Origin: Helicobacter saguini
Lineage (GTDB): Bacteria > Campylobacterota > Campylobacteria > Campylobacterales > Helicobacteraceae
Length of the DNA stretch: 64,000 nucleotides
Direction: 5' to 3'
Assembly (NCBI RefSeq): GCF_000762875.2
Contig: NZ_JRMP02000012.1
Location: 1-64,000 of the forward strand
This document shows, piece after piece, positions 46,678 through 57,073 of this stretch. A program made the position numbers and the translations under genes. The notes beneath the pieces were generated by a model. The model was not told the origin of the DNA, did no database searches, and was given only the letters and a program-made list of their open reading frames with translations. The stretch's first letter is position 1, and every line of letters begins with the position of its first letter.

Positions 46678-47370
46678 TTATCTCCTTTTAGGCTTATTAT
46701 TACGCCCATCTTTAGAATCTTCTTTTTCTACTTGGATACCTTTTTGCAAGATTTCGCCTTTGAATATCCACACTTTTACACCTATGATTCCATAAGTAGT
46801 CATCGCTTCCGCAAAGCCATAATCTATTTTTGCTCTTAATGTGTGAAGTGGCACGCGACCTTCCATATACCACTCAGTCCTAGCCATTTCAGCCCCGGCT
46901 AAGCGTCCGCTTACTTGCACTTTGATTCCTTTTGCGCCACTTTTTAGGGCGGCTTGCATTACCTTTTTCATAGCACGTCTAAAGGCGATTCTTTTTTCAA
47001 GTTGCAAGGCGACATTTTCAGCGGCAAGTTGCGCATTTGCTTGGAATCTTTTTGCTTCTTTAATATTTATTGAGACTTCTTTTTTCACAAGCTTGTAAAG
47101 GGTATCTTTGATTTTTTCAATATCAGCGCCTTTTTTACCGATGATTAGCCCGGGCTTTGCCGCTGTAACCGTGATTCTAAGTTTAGCAGCCATCCGCTCA
47201 ATCACAATCTCACTCACACTCGCATAATACAATTCTTTCTTTAAAAACTTGCGAATGATATGGTCTTCGCCTATTCGCTCTGGTGTGCTTTGTGAATCTG
47301 GAAACCACCTACTAGCCCAATTTCTATTGATACCTAATCTTAGTCCTACAGGATTTACTTTTTGTCCCAT
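46678..47370 (-). CDS. rpsC: 30S ribosomal protein S3
   Basis: 230 residues: N-terminal [20 protein letters not shown]-type [16 protein letters not shown], and C-terminal [10 protein letters not shown]. The tail ([16 protein letters not shown]) is partly motif-encoded. It is one base from rplV. Confidence 0.98.
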   Translation of the reverse strand: MGQKVNPVGLRLGINRNWASRWFPDSQSTPERIGEDHIIRKFLKKELYYASVSEIVIERMAAKLRITVTAAKPGLIIGKKGADIEKIKDTLYKLVKKEVSINIKEAKRFQANAQLAAENVALQLEKRIAFRRAMKKVMQAALKSGAKGIKVQVSGRLAGAEMARTEWYMEGRVPLHTLRAKIDYGFAEAMTTYGIIGVKVWIFKGEILQKGIQVEKEDSKDGRNNKPKRR

Positions 47371-47371
47371 T

Positions 47372-47779
47372 TTATTTCACCTTTTCTTTAGTTTTCATTT
47401 TGTTATCCTTTTTTTTAGAATCTTTAGAATCTTTTTTTGGTGCTTCTGCCACTTCTACATAAATGTGTGCCATAGGCTTTCTTATCGGTGTAGCACGTCC
47501 CCTTGCTCGCGGCATAAAACGTCTTAATACAGATGCCTTATCCACGCGACAAGATTCTACAATCACATTTGTGGCTTCATATCCACCATTTGCAATAGCA
47601 CTAGCTAATGTCTTATATATCGCTTTTGCCGCTTTATTTGGTGTAAATTCTAAACTTGCAAGGGCTAGCTCGGCATTCATTCCTTGCACCTGCCTTGCAA
47701 TTAGTCTTGCCTTAGTAGGACTAAGTCTAGCATATTTTAATATCGCCTTAGAGCCGCGAATATTTTTCTTATCACTCAT
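47372..47779 (-). CDS. rplV: 50S ribosomal protein L22
   Basis: 135 residues. [18 protein letters not shown] and [19 protein letters not shown] are L22 marks (the latter lines the exit tunnel). The last 25 residues are a Lys/Asp/Ser tail ([13 protein letters not shown]) built by the AGATTCTAAA motif. Confidence 0.97.
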   Translation of the reverse strand: MSDKKNIRGSKAILKYARLSPTKARLIARQVQGMNAELALASLEFTPNKAAKAIYKTLASAIANGGYEATNVIVESCRVDKASVLRRFMPRARGRATPIRKPMAHIYVEVAEAPKKDSKDSKKKDNKMKTKEKVK

Positions 47780-47817
47780 TTTTTTTCCTTAATATTAGAA
47801 TCTAGATTCTATAGAAT

Positions 47818-48099
47818 CTATTTACCTATCTTTTTTTGCACAGAGCCTTTATGCCCTTTAAATGTGCGTGTAGGAGCAAACTCGCCTAGTTTATATCCCA
47901 CGTGATTTTCCGTGATATACACAGGCACAAATGCGCGACCATTATGCACGCTAAATGTTAAGCCTATCATTTCAGGTAAAATCGTGCTACGTCTTGACCA
48001 CGTTTTAATCGGCTTATTATCCTTTTTTGCCTTTGCTACTTCTACCTTTTTTTCAAGATATTTGTCTATAAATGGACCTTTTTTAACTGACCTTGCCAT
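47818..48099 (-). CDS. rpsS: 30S ribosomal protein S19
   Basis: 93 residues: [19 protein letters not shown], and [13 protein letters not shown]-like block [18 protein letters not shown]. It follows rplB after 11 bases. Confidence 0.98.
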   Translation of the reverse strand: MARSVKKGPFIDKYLEKKVEVAKAKKDNKPIKTWSRRSTILPEMIGLTFSVHNGRAFVPVYITENHVGYKLGEFAPTRTFKGHKGSVQKKIGK

Positions 48100-48110
48100 A
48101 ACTTATCCTT

Positions 48111-48938
48111 TTATTTTTTACGTCTTGAGATTATTAGTCTATCACTTGCTTTTTTCTTTCTAGTTTTAAAGCCTTTAGCTGGTGTGCCCCATGGAGATAC
48201 AGGATGACCGCTTGAGCCTGTTTTGCCCTCACCACCGCCGTGTGGGTGGTCTACCGGGTTCATAGCAGCGCCCCTTGTTTGTGGTCTTATACCACGATGG
48301 CGATTTCGCCCTGCCTTACCGATTTTAATGTTTATAAAATCTTCATTTCCTACACTTCCTATTGTCGCCATACATTCATCTAAGATATATCGCATTTCAC
48401 CACTTGGGATTCTAAGAATGGTATATTTCCCCTCTCGTCCCATAATTTGCGCACTACTCCCTGCACTTCTAGCAATACTTCCACCAGCACCCGGGTGCAT
48501 TTCTATATTATGAATTATTGTCCCGATAGGAATATTTTTTAGCTTCATTGCAAAGCCTACTTTTACATCCAAGCCACCCTCAGCAGAAATGATAGAATCT
48601 CCTACTTTAAGTCCGCTAGGCTGCAAGATATATCGCTTCTCACCATCTTTATAAAATATCAAAGCAATACGACAATTTCTATATGGGTCATACTCAATCG
48701 CGGCTACTTTTCCCTCAATATTAAACTTATTTCGTTTAAAGTCAATGATTCTATAAAGCTTTTTAGCCCCGCCCTCTTTATGTCGGCTAGTAATGCGACC
48801 ATTATTATTTCGCCCACTTGTTACAGGTAATTTCACAAGCAAACCACGCACACTAGCTTTCGCGGTAATATCTTTTGAGCTAAGATTTGACATAAAACGC
48901 CTACTTGGCGTATATGGTTTATAAGTCTTAATTGCCAT
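48111..48938 (-). CDS. rplB: 50S ribosomal protein L2
   Basis: 275 residues. [19 protein letters not shown], and the C-terminal active-site block [13 protein letters not shown] with the key His. Near peptidyl-transferase centre. Confidence 0.98.
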   Translation of the reverse strand: MAIKTYKPYTPSRRFMSNLSSKDITAKASVRGLLVKLPVTSGRNNNGRITSRHKEGGAKKLYRIIDFKRNKFNIEGKVAAIEYDPYRNCRIALIFYKDGEKRYILQPSGLKVGDSIISAEGGLDVKVGFAMKLKNIPIGTIIHNIEMHPGAGGSIARSAGSSAQIMGREGKYTILRIPSGEMRYILDECMATIGSVGNEDFINIKIGKAGRNRHRGIRPQTRGAAMNPVDHPHGGGEGKTGSSGHPVSPWGTPAKGFKTRKKKASDRLIISRRKK

Positions 48939-48953
48939 AATTTTCTCCTTTGA

Positions 48954-49235
48954 TTACACCGATAAAGATTCTATATTCGCGCCCTCTGGCACTTTCACAT
49001 AAAATTTCTTAGAATCATTTCTCTGCCCTACTCTGCCTTTGAATCTTTTTACCTTACCTTCGCTACGCAAAGAATTAATTTTCAAAGGAGTAAAGCCAAA
49101 ATATTCCTTAAAAATTTCTTTAAGCTTATTTTTAGTTACCCTTGGAGAAGTAAGCACGACAATAACGCCCTTTTCTTGCAATCCTAGCGACTTTTCTGTA
49201 TATAAAATCGTCTTTATATCTGTTATATCTGCCAT
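48954..49235 (-). CDS. rplW: 50S ribosomal protein L23
   Basis: 93 residues. L23 docks trigger factor and SRP at the tunnel exit. [20 protein letters not shown] and the basic [20 protein letters not shown] segment match the family. It lies three bases from rplD. Confidence 0.96.
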   Translation of the reverse strand: MADITDIKTILYTEKSLGLQEKGVIVVLTSPRVTKNKLKEIFKEYFGFTPLKINSLRSEGKVKRFKGRVGQRNDSKKFYVKVPEGANIESLSV

Positions 49236-49238
49236 TGT

Positions 49239-49850
49239 CTAACCTCTCTTTACAATTTCATCAAAGACATCTTTTTCAATCACAACGCTACGAAACGCCG
49301 CAACCAAATACGCATTTAGCTCACTGCTATCAGCCAAGTAGCAATTACCAAGATTGCGAAATGCCAAAAATGTCTTTTCATTACTTGCCTTAACGACAAA
49401 TAAAGTGCTTTTTTGTTTCAAACTTTTAAACACATTATTTGCATCTTTTGTCTTGCCAGATTCTATATTTATAGAATCTACTACAAAAAGGCTATTAGAT
49501 TCTGCTTTTTGTTTTAAGGCATACTCTAAGGCTAAACGTTTTTGCTTTTTATTGATTTTAATATCATAATTTCTATTATTGCTAGGACCATGAGCTACAC
49601 CACCACCGACAAATACAGGAGATGTGATAGAGCCAGCGCGAGCCCTACCGCCGCCTTTTTGCGACCAAGGCTTTTTACCACCACCGCTTACATTTCCACG
49701 CGTTTTAGCTTGCGCGTTATTAGAACGAAATCCTGCCAAATACGACTTTACATACAAGTATAAATTATGCTCTTTTATCTCTGCATATCTAGCGGGAAGC
49801 TCGGTTTCACCGCTTTTTGCAAACTTATTATCTAATACAATCGCTTTCAT
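49239..49850 (-). CDS. rplD: 50S ribosomal protein L4
   Basis: 203 residues. The tunnel loop [20 protein letters not shown] and [20 protein letters not shown] are diagnostic. L4 can also be an autogenous regulator of S10-type operons in enterobacteria; no such leader is evident upstream of rpsJ here. Confidence 0.97.
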   Translation of the reverse strand: MKAIVLDNKFAKSGETELPARYAEIKEHNLYLYVKSYLAGFRSNNAQAKTRGNVSGGGKKPWSQKGGGRARAGSITSPVFVGGGVAHGPSNNRNYDIKINKKQKRLALEYALKQKAESNSLFVVDSINIESGKTKDANNVFKSLKQKSTLFVVKASNEKTFLAFRNLGNCYLADSSELNAYLVAAFRSVVIEKDVFDEIVKRG

Positions 49851-49859
49851 TTCTAACCC

Positions 49860-50516
49860 TTATTTTTTAGTCTTATTTAGAATCTTAATCTTACCAAACG
49901 CACCATTGTAGCCAGGAATCGAACCTTTAACCACCAAAATGCCGGTATTTTTATCAAAACTTAGAATCTTGCTCTCAACACTTACAAGCTCATCGCCATA
50001 ATGCCCTGCCATTTTTTTCCCGGGCTGAACGCGACCTGGCCACTCTCTATTACCGATTGACCCTAGTCGTCTATGGAATCTACTGCCGTGTGCGGCTGGA
50101 CCACCTTGAAAATTCCACCTTTTTATCGCGCCACTAAAGCCACGACCCTTAGTCTTAAAGCTAGATTTTATAATGCGATTACTCTCAAGTAGGCTCGTAT
50201 CAATATCGCCACTTTCAGTATTTGCCACATTTAAAGTCGCGAATTTATTAAATTCTTTGCTTAGATTATATTTTTTTTGATTACCAGCAATCGCCTTGTT
50301 TGTGCTTTTGCCCTTTGGATACGCGACAAGGGCGATATTTGCAGGAGTATTGCTCTTGCCATCGCTACTTTTAATGTGCAAGGCTTTGCCATTGCTGTTT
50401 TTTGCTTCACCCAAAATCGCGCACACTTTTGTATTTATCACTTTTAAAAGTGTCACAGCCATACTAGGCGTTGTTATAATTCTACTCATACCGACTTTCT
50501 GCACTATAAATTCCAT
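49860..50516 (-). CDS. rplC: 50S ribosomal protein L3
   Basis: 218 residues. [20 protein letters not shown], and the central [20 protein letters not shown] are L3 blocks. Somewhat longer than Helicobacter pylori L3 (about 190) because of loops near residues 35-125. Upstream, 873 bases of repeats separate it from rpsJ. Confidence 0.96.
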   Translation of the reverse strand: MEFIVQKVGMSRIITTPSMAVTLLKVINTKVCAILGEAKNSNGKALHIKSSDGKSNTPANIALVAYPKGKSTNKAIAGNQKKYNLSKEFNKFATLNVANTESGDIDTSLLESNRIIKSSFKTKGRGFSGAIKRWNFQGGPAAHGSRFHRRLGSIGNREWPGRVQPGKKMAGHYGDELVSVESKILSFDKNTGILVVKGSIPGYNGAFGKIKILNKTKK

Positions 50517-51389
50517 TTTTCTTTTCCTTTTTATTTAGATTCTATAATTTTTTATAAATAGGGCGGTGGCTGGGCGATAGGATTCTAAAAATCTACCGAC
50601 CACCGCAACTTATAGAATCTAGACTCTATATTTCAACATTTCACAATCTAGAATCTAGATTCTATCCACTCATTTAAAAGGGCGGTTAGGATTCTAAAAA
50701 TCTACCAACCAACACACCGCATTTATAGAATCTTATTTTTAGATTCTATCCACTCACTTAAAAAGGGCGGCGGACGGACGATAGGATTCTAATATTTAAA
50801 CTATCACCACAACCTTATAGAATCTTAATCTTAGATTCTATAGAATCATTTTAGAATCTAGATTCTATAAAAACTTAAATCCATAAAACTTAAATCTTTA
50901 TAGAATCTAGATTCTAAGATTTAAACCCTTTTAGATTCTATAATCCTTAGAATCTTGTTTTAGATTCTATACCATTTTAGAATCTTAGATTCTATCCACT
51001 TCTAAAAATAGCGTGGCGGGTGGGCGATAGGATTCTAAAAATCTACCAACCACCGCAACTTATAGAATCTAGATTCTATCTTTCCCTAGCTTAAACCCTG
51101 TTTCTATTTTTTAATAGTTGGGGGGTTGTTCCCCCCTCCCTTGCGGAGGGGGGCTAGGGGGGTGGGTCACTGCGAGAAATTGCTTTAGCAATTTCGAAGC
51201 AATCCACAATCACTCAAAAGGGTGGTGGGTGGGCGATAGGATTTAAATCCTTATCATAACGCCACAACTTTATAGAATCTAGATTCTATAAAAACTTAAA
51301 TCCATAAAACTTAAATCTTTATAGAATCTAGATTCTATGTTTTTTAGAATCTTAGATTCCAAAAACCCACATTTCAAAGAACAAACGCC
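50517..51389. repeat. 873-base repeat block inside the S10 operon, between rpsJ and rplC
   Basis: I count 24 exact AGAATCT or AGATTCT heptamers between 50521 and 51360, many as AGAATCTAGATTCTAT. Interspersed are at least five copies of the G-rich unit (GGGCGG..GGGCGATAGGATT), a CCCCCCTCC-CTTGCG-GAGGGGGG hairpin (51133-51155) and a TGCGAGAAATTGC...GAAGCAATCC element (51174-51212). A 120-base segment is itself partly duplicated: TATAGAATCTAGATTCTATA followed by AAAACTTAAATCCATAAAACTT occurs at about 50860 and 51270. No ORF of note. Confidence 0.85.
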
Positions 51390-51701
51390 CTACTTATCAA
51401 GCGACATAACTTCCACATCAACTTCAGGCGCCAAATCAAGCTTCATAAGGCTATCGACCGTCTCACCAGTCGCGGACATAATATCGATAATTCGCGCGTG
51501 AATGCGAATTTCAAACTGCTCACGCGAATCCTTATTAATATGTGGCGAACGTAGCACCGTATATCGCCGCTTTTTAGTCGGCAGCGGCACAGGACCGATA
51601 ATCTCGCTACCTGTACGTTTCGCCGCATTCACAATCGCCACAATCGACCTATCAAGCACCCTGTGGTCATAAGCCTTAAGCTTCAATCGTATCCGTTGCA
51701 T
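51390..51701 (-). CDS. rpsJ: 30S ribosomal protein S10 (NusE)
   Basis: 103 residues. [20 protein letters not shown] and the S10 signature [20 protein letters not shown]. First gene of the S10-spc run; promoter presumably within 51702-51942, an A+T-rich 241-base gap where no repeat or gene is seen. Also an antitermination factor partner of NusB. Confidence 0.98.
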   Translation of the reverse strand: MQRIRLKLKAYDHRVLDRSIVAIVNAAKRTGSEIIGPVPLPTKKRRYTVLRSPHINKDSREQFEIRIHARIIDIMSATGETVDSLMKLDLAPEVDVEVMSLDK

Positions 51702-51942
51702 CCTTTTCCTTTTATGCGTTTAAATAATTTTTCAAAACTTAAATTGTAAAATCAATGTAAAGTAACGAAAAATAAAAGATGTAATCTTACAAAAAACAAA
51801 CCCAAAAGTCAATAAAATTACCCAAACTAAACAACTTTTTTTAAACTTTTCCCCAAAACCCTTCCTTTATTCAAGGAACAAACTCCAAAAATCATCACAA
51901 ACTAAATATTTAAACAAACAATATCAACAAAAATCTTAAATT

Positions 51943-52593
51943 TTACTTTTTATTTTTCCTCAAATCACGGAAAATGTGATAAATCGAAAGGCGTTTGTGA
52001 CCGCGTGTCATCATAAAACTTTGCTCATAAAAAATGATAAATGTAAGGAGTGCGCCTGAAACTAGCGACGTGCTAACTGAAAGCATAATCGTAATATTAT
52101 TAAAAAACGCAAGTAAATAGCCAAGCTGTTCGGGCTTATCGGCGTTTTGCGTAAAGGCTAGGATACTAAGAATGCTCTTGTAGCCATAACTGCCCGGAAA
52201 CATCGGCAGAAGCGCAGGAAAAACGATTACTTCGGCTGGAACTTTATTCTTTTTAGCAAGGAGCATCGTGGTAAGCCCCATGCAGCAAGACGCGCAAAAA
52301 CTCGCACCCGCAAGGCTAAAAATGGGCGAGTTCATAAGCAGGGAGCGGATAAAATAGCCAAGCCCAGCGATAAACACGATGGAGATAAACACGCGTTTTG
52401 GCGGATTAAACGCGTAGCTAAAGCCAAATCCAGCCACCATCGCAAAAATCGTGTTGATTAAAATATGCTCAATTGAGTTTGAGCTGAAAAAATCGGTGTA
52501 GAGAAATTCTAGCACTTTTGGGTAAGATTCTAAAAGATTAAATTCTAATAAGTCAAACATTTTTAGCCTTAGGTTATGAAAATAATATTTCAA
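51943..52593 (-). CDS. ThrE-like threonine/serine exporter half-protein (ThrE_2 domain)
   Basis: 216 residues with about five membrane spans. GASFCASCCMGLTTMLLAK and VIVFPALLPMFPGSYGYKS match the ThrE_2 (DUF3815) domain, in which PALLPMxPG is conserved. These proteins usually work with a second subunit (DUF1212 domain) encoded next door; no such gene is adjacent here, so it may be elsewhere. Inner membrane. Confidence 0.75.
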   Translation of the reverse strand: MKYYFHNLRLKMFDLLEFNLLESYPKVLEFLYTDFFSSNSIEHILINTIFAMVAGFGFSYAFNPPKRVFISIVFIAGLGYFIRSLLMNSPIFSLAGASFCASCCMGLTTMLLAKKNKVPAEVIVFPALLPMFPGSYGYKSILSILAFTQNADKPEQLGYLLAFFNNITIMLSVSTSLVSGALLTFIIFYEQSFMMTRGHKRLSIYHIFRDLRKNKK

Positions 52594-52694
52594 AATTTAC
52601 GTTAGATAAAAGTCTTCTGTGCTAGATTCTACAATATTTAATGTTAGAATCCTGTAAATGTTATTTAATTCTTAAAACAAAAAAAGGTCATCAG

Positions 52695-53513
52695 TTGAGT
52701 AGCAAATCTCTTAAACTATCTGCCAAAATTGCCCTTGTTTTTATTGTGATTTTGGCAATTTGTGCGATTTTTGCGCCCTTTATTTTAAGCTATAATCCAA
52801 ATGAAATTAATCTAGATTCTAAGCTTTTGCCCCCTAGCATGACGCATATTTTAGGCACTGATTATCTTGGGCGCGATATTTTTACGCGGCTTATTTATGG
52901 TGCTAGAATCTCGCTAAGCGCGAGCTTTGCTACACTTGCATTGATTTTATTTTTTGGCATTGCGTTGGGTGGCGTGAGCGGCTTTGTGGGTGGGGCTTTG
53001 GATAGAATCTTAATGCGGCTTTGCGATGTGTTTTTGAGCTTTCCAACTATCATTTTGTCGCTATTTTTGGTAGCGATTTTGGGCGGCGGATTAGCAAATG
53101 TGATAGTCGCCATCGCCGCGACGCATTTTGCGTGGTATGCGCGTATCGTGCGCGCCATAATTTTTAGCGCCAAAAATAAAGAGTATGTCGCGCTATCCGC
53201 GGTCTATGGCTTGAATGCGGCTCAGAGTTTCAAGCGAAATATGCTGCCGCCTATCCTTCGTCAGTGCGCGACTTTGGCGATGCTTGACATCGGGCATATT
53301 ATGCTGCATATTTCGGGCTTAAGCTTTGTTGGGCTGGGCGTGGCTGCGCCTACGGCGGAGTGGGGCATTATGATTGCCGATAGCAAGGATTATATTTGGA
53401 GTAATCCGTCTTTGATTTTGTATCCGGGTGCGGCGCTATTTATTTGCGTAGTGGCGTTTAATGTGCTAGGCGATGGGGTTAGGGAGTATTTTAGTGTAGG
53501 GTTAAAAAATTAA
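52695..53513 (+). CDS. dppC: Peptide/nickel-type ABC transporter permease, DppC/OppC family
   Basis: 272 residues from the TTG at 52695, preceded by AAAAAGG at good spacing; an ATG 18 codons earlier has no such site. N-terminal helix, then [20 protein letters not shown], the DppC/OppC hallmark, and the EAA loop NMLPPILRQ. It would pair with DppB, DppA and the ATPases in the import of di- or oligopeptides. None of those genes lies in the window: the gene is alone before hemB. Confidence 0.9.
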   Translation: MSSKSLKLSAKIALVFIVILAICAIFAPFILSYNPNEINLDSKLLPPSMTHILGTDYLGRDIFTRLIYGARISLSASFATLALILFFGIALGGVSGFVGGALDRILMRLCDVFLSFPTIILSLFLVAILGGGLANVIVAIAATHFAWYARIVRAIIFSAKNKEYVALSAVYGLNAAQSFKRNMLPPILRQCATLAMLDIGHIMLHISGLSFVGLGVAAPTAEWGIMIADSKDYIWSNPSLILYPGAALFICVVAFNVLGDGVREYFSVGLKN

Positions 53514-53551
53514 AGTATAATCTATGTATAAATTCTACCAAAAGGACAAAA

Positions 53552-54523
53552 ATGTTTCAACGTTTCAGGCGATTAAGGCTAAATGAGGTTAGTAGGGATT
53601 TGGTGCGAGAAAATTTTCTTAGTGTGAGTGATTTTATTTATCCGCTTTTTATTGTCGAGGGTAAGGGCGTGAAAAACGAGATGACTTCGATGCCGGGTGT
53701 GTTTCAAATGAGTATTGATAATATTTTGAAAGAATGCGAGGAACTACTAAATCTTGGCATTAAAAGTGTGCTACTTTTTGGCATTATCCCAGATTCTAAA
53801 AAAGATGAGAAAGGCACTGCTGCGTGCAAAGCAGATTCTATCGTGGCAACTGCGGCAAAAGAAATAAAAAAACAACTCCCACAAATGCACATTGTAGCGG
53901 ATGTATGCTTTTGCGAATACACTAGCCATGGGCATTGCGGCATTTTAGATTCTAAGGGGAATGTGGAAAATGATTTGACCTTAGAAATTTTGGCGGCTCA
54001 AAGCCTTGTGCTTGCACAGAGCGGCGTGGATATGCTAGCGCCTAGTTCTATGATGGATGGGCAGATTTTTGCGATGCGTCACGCGTTAGATAAGAATGGC
54101 TATTATAATCTGCCCATTATGAGCTATAGCACGAAGTTTGCGAGTAGTTTTTATGGTCCATTTCGCGAGGTGGCGCAAAGCACGCCCACTTTTGGCAATC
54201 GCAAGGGCTATCAGCAGGATGTTGCAAATCGCAGGGAGGCGATTTTGGAATCTTTAAGTGATGAAAAGCAGGGCGCGGATATTTTGATGGTGAAACCTGC
54301 TTTGGCGTTCCTTGACATCGTGCGTGACATTCGCGAAAGGACGCTGCTACCTTTGGCTGTGTATAATGTGAGTGGTGAATATGCTCTCTTAAAGGCAGGC
54401 GCGAAACTTGGCGTAATTGATTATGAAAAAGTGATGATAGAATCTTTACTAAGTATGAAACGCGCCGGTGCGGATATAATCATAAGCTATCATGCTAAAG
54501 AAGTGGCAAAGATTTTGAAATAA
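53552..54523 (+). CDS. hemB: Delta-aminolevulinic acid dehydratase (porphobilinogen synthase)
   Basis: 323 residues. It joins two 5-aminolevulinate molecules to porphobilinogen. Metal-binding cysteines in [14 protein letters not shown]; Schiff-base Lys residues in [15 protein letters not shown] and in [14 protein letters not shown]. It is 38 bases after dppC on the same strand, maybe in one transcript. Confidence 0.98.
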   Translation: MFQRFRRLRLNEVSRDLVRENFLSVSDFIYPLFIVEGKGVKNEMTSMPGVFQMSIDNILKECEELLNLGIKSVLLFGIIPDSKKDEKGTAACKADSIVATAAKEIKKQLPQMHIVADVCFCEYTSHGHCGILDSKGNVENDLTLEILAAQSLVLAQSGVDMLAPSSMMDGQIFAMRHALDKNGYYNLPIMSYSTKFASSFYGPFREVAQSTPTFGNRKGYQQDVANRREAILESLSDEKQGADILMVKPALAFLDIVRDIRERTLLPLAVYNVSGEYALLKAGAKLGVIDYEKVMIESLLSMKRAGADIIISYHAKEVAKILK

Positions 54524-54654
54524 AAGCTCTATAAATTCTTGTTGTAGATTTGGTTTAGATTCTAAAATTACCACAAAAACTAAGCTTAATAATATTTCAA
54601 ATATCAAAAATTAATACACAAAGGCTTTTATTTGGAAAATGTAGAATCTAGATT

Positions 54655-55341
54655 CTATTCAATCTTGTCCTTGATTACTTCGTAGATTAGGTCGTTTTTA
54701 GAATCTATATTCATAAAATCATTATTTATTTGCACTGAGTTTGAATTTGGCAGAATTGCTAGAATCTTGCCCGGATGCGTTTTATCATCTCGTCTATAAA
54801 ACATTTCTTTAAACTTATCAAGGCGGATTTTGATATTGCCAAAGCTAGGGTCAGCCAAATTGATAAACTCGCCGCTAATGCCCTTATACACGCTAAAATG
54901 CTCAATATCACGCACATTTATATACACAATCACAGGGGCTTTTAGCTTTTTCAAAGTGTCTAAATCAAGCCCTAGTCCTATCGCCTTAAAGCCCTTGCTC
55001 TCCGCAAAATGCGACAAATCAAGGAATGATAAATCTAGCGTCTTTCTAAGATTCTCATCCTTTGCAAGTTCCTCTTGCTTTTGCGTGTCAATTCCCTTAC
55101 TTTGTAGCACAGATTCTAAAATCTCTTTCTCACTTACCTCCACATTATAATAATAAGTCAAAATAGTCGATAAAGACGCACTCCCGCAGCTATAATCAAA
55201 CTGCTGACGCGTCAGGTTATCATTGCGAATTTCACTCCAAGATTTCACATTTTTATCTATACTTATAGAATCATTATTGATATGGATTTGCCCTTGAATT
55301 TGGGCTAGTGAAAGAAATAAAATAAGGATGTATTTTTTCAT
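54655..55341 (-). CDS. Stand-alone exported C39-family cysteine peptidase
   Basis: 228 residues with an N-terminal signal sequence (MKKYILILFLSLAQIQGQ), so it acts in the periplasm or beyond. The C39 catalytic set is complete: Gln46 in the oxyanion position six residues before Cys52 (RQQFDYSCGSAS), His148 (RDIEHFSVYKG) and Asp164 (NLADPSFGNI). C39 peptidases cut after double-glycine leaders, normally as N-terminal domains of peptide ABC exporters; here there is no transporter domain. A comparable free C39 protein is FapD of the Pseudomonas Fap amyloid operon. Its likely substrates are the five GE/GN-motif peptides at 56691-60728. It is the last gene of the minus-strand region. Confidence 0.85.
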   Translation of the reverse strand: MKKYILILFLSLAQIQGQIHINNDSISIDKNVKSWSEIRNDNLTRQQFDYSCGSASLSTILTYYYNVEVSEKEILESVLQSKGIDTQKQEELAKDENLRKTLDLSFLDLSHFAESKGFKAIGLGLDLDTLKKLKAPVIVYINVRDIEHFSVYKGISGEFINLADPSFGNIKIRLDKFKEMFYRRDDKTHPGKILAILPNSNSVQINNDFMNIDSKNDLIYEVIKDKIE

Positions 55342-55421
55342 AACCTGCCTTTTAACATCTAGGTTTTATTAAATCTACTTAAGGCGTGGAGCAGCTTATA
55401 AGGCTACCCCCTCTTTTAAAG

Positions 55422-55517
55422 CTACCTTTTGAGTAAAATACTAAATTTGCAACCAAATATTACAAATTTTATGTATAATACTTTGTTGGAGCTTCTGTTA
55501 CTATGTTTATTTTTCAT
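55422..55517 (-). CDS. aapA: AapA-type small toxin (copy 2)
   Basis: 31 residues. It differs from copy 1 mainly at the N-terminus (MKNKHSNRSSNKVLYIK) and shares the helix and FGCKFSILLKR end. AGGAGG lies before the ATG. The start codon is buried in a perfect 9-bp stem (GTTACTATG at 55497-55505 on the plus strand with CATAGTAAC at 55515-55523). The -10 for its messenger is TATAAT at 55597-55602. The gene is inserted between the C39 peptidase and the beta-barrel gene, on their strand. Confidence 0.88.
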   Translation of the reverse strand: MKNKHSNRSSNKVLYIKFVIFGCKFSILLKR

Positions 55518-55596
55518 AGTAACCTCCTTAATATGTAGAGTTTGCCCCTACACCCCAAAGATTCTATAGAATCTAAAAAGGTTTCGGGGCTTTTTT
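55486..55596 (+). ncRNA. isoA: IsoA-type antisense antitoxin RNA (copy 2)
   Basis: -10 TATAAT at 55474-55479, predicted start near 55486, and a terminator made by GCCCC (55544-55548) with GGGGC (55586-55590) followed by six T. In copy 1 the arm between these contains TTAGATTTTATCTAA; here it is a perfect AGATTCTATAGAATCT palindrome (about 55560-55575). Complementary to the toxin leader and start region. Confidence 0.8.
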
Positions 55597-55790
55597 ATTA
55601 TACAAATTTTCTTTTAAAATCATTAAATACTAATAATTAGCAAATTATAAGATTCTATAAATATTTTATTTTATCTATTCCCACCCAAACCACCCTTAAG
55701 GTTGGAAAATATTTTTAGAATCTAGATTCTATATTTTGCTTCGCACATTACCTAGTCGCCACCCACCAGCCTTTTTTAAGTGTGTAAAAT

Positions 55791-56672
55791 CTAGATTCTA
55801 TATGATATAGACATATTTACACTTGCCATTGTGTATTCGCTTGTATTTTTATATTCGGCGTCCATAAAAAATATTAGCTTTGCTTTTATTTCATAAGCTA
55901 AGCCAAAGATATATGATAGCGATGAGCCTTGCGGGCTTACTACTGCGTTATTTAGATAATCTTTTGTTTTATACTGATATTTCACACCAAAATTAAGCGA
56001 AACATAAGGATTTACCGCGAAATATATCATAGGGCTAAGGCTAAAAATCTCTGCATTATCAATACTTAAATTATCCATTTTCTTATACAAATTAAACCTA
56101 AAGCTACCCTGCAAAAGCAGCACAATAGGGTCAATGGTATAAAATGTAGTCGCAAAAATGCTAAAGCCTTTGAAATACTCCACACTACTTTGCGTATCGC
56201 TAAATCGCGTCCTATCAAGTAAATCTGTGCTAGCTCCTACGAATATAGCAGGAGCTTTTCCCTCTTTTTTAGCCTGCACTAGCACACCTAGATTCCATAC
56301 GCCAAAGTCCCCGCGACTTTGCGTTAGTGTAGCCCCGTTATTAAAAGCGATATTATTTTGCCAAAAGGCAGATAATGCGCTAAATAGCTCGACTCGCTTA
56401 TACACACCATAGCGAAATTGAAAGGAGAAGTTTAGATAATCTTGATTGATATTCGCACTAGAAATGACAGGGATTTGTATGCTACCACTACCATTTGGTA
56501 ATTCTGTAGGGATATTGCTTAAGCCTTGCTGCTTTTGATTGATATTTGCATAAGATATAGTGGCTAAAATCTTAAATTGTTGTCTTTGTGTGAATATCTC
56601 ATCTACGCTTACAGGTTTAGAATCTAATAATGAAATTGTAAAAAATAAAAGTAATAAAAAGATTCTATACAT
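55791..56672 (-). CDS. Outer-membrane beta-barrel protein of the peptide system
   Basis: 293 residues: signal peptide (ending LLDSKPVS), then about twelve predicted amphipathic strands and a terminal strand ASVNMSISYRI. The strand pattern and words such as FSFQFRYGVYKRVELFSAL and YIFGLAYEIKAK resemble the MetA-pathway/FapF-like transporter barrels, without the coiled-coil plug domain of FapF. Its start is 18 bases after the stop of the first peptide gene (56691), so the two are one operon. I infer that it is the outer-membrane exit for the processed peptides; an adhesin or receptor role is possible. Confidence 0.72.
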   Translation of the reverse strand: MYRIFLLLLFFTISLLDSKPVSVDEIFTQRQQFKILATISYANINQKQQGLSNIPTELPNGSGSIQIPVISSANINQDYLNFSFQFRYGVYKRVELFSALSAFWQNNIAFNNGATLTQSRGDFGVWNLGVLVQAKKEGKAPAIFVGASTDLLDRTRFSDTQSSVEYFKGFSIFATTFYTIDPIVLLLQGSFRFNLYKKMDNLSIDNAEIFSLSPMIYFAVNPYVSLNFGVKYQYKTKDYLNNAVVSPQGSSLSYIFGLAYEIKAKLIFFMDAEYKNTSEYTMASVNMSISYRI

Positions 56673-56690
56673 AATATTCCTAATCTTTAT

Positions 56691-56981
56691 CTATCTACAA
56701 AATTTACAAACAAGCTGAGGCCTAAATAACGGAGATAATACCTGAGAAATCCAAACTGAAAGCCCAAACCAAAACTCGCCTTTAGTCTCACCTAGCTCTT
56801 GCTCACCCAAAAGAATAATATTTTTAGAATCTATGTTATGAAAGAGAAAATTTACATCTTGTTGCTCTATTGTCTTATTAGTGGATAAAGAAGATTCTAT
56901 AGAATCTAATTGCGTTTTGGCAAACATTGCATTTATACCTAAAGTCGTAGTTACTAACATAATACTTAAAAGTTTTTTCAT
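56691..56981 (-). CDS. Double-glycine-type exported peptide precursor 1
   Basis: 96 residues in three parts: Sec signal (MKKLLSIMLVTTTLGINAMFA), a leader (QQDVNFLFHNIDSKNIILL) that ends in GEQELGETKGE, and a C-terminal core of about 27 residues (FWFGLSVWISQVLSPLF...) that is hydrophobic and ends with two Cys (LVCKFCR). The register L(-12) E(-8) L(-7) T(-4) G(-2) E(-1) fits a C39 processing site, with Glu in place of the second Gly. Co-transcribed with the barrel gene 18 bases downstream. The Cys pair is unique among the five copies. Confidence 0.75.
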   Translation of the reverse strand: MKKLLSIMLVTTTLGINAMFAKTQLDSIESSLSTNKTIEQQDVNFLFHNIDSKNIILLGEQELGETKGEFWFGLSVWISQVLSPLFRPQLVCKFCR

Positions 56982-57073
56982 CAGTGATTCCTTAAAATTA
57001 TTGTCGTATTATAAGCCTTTGCATTGCAAAAAGCAATAACAAAAACCTAGATTCTATAAATTAGCTTAGAATC

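Noticed and set aside
50517-51389. Regular AGAATCT/AGATTCT spacing as a CRISPR array
   Set aside because: The repeated word is only 7-16 bases, the gaps vary in length and are not unique spacers, and no cas gene is present.
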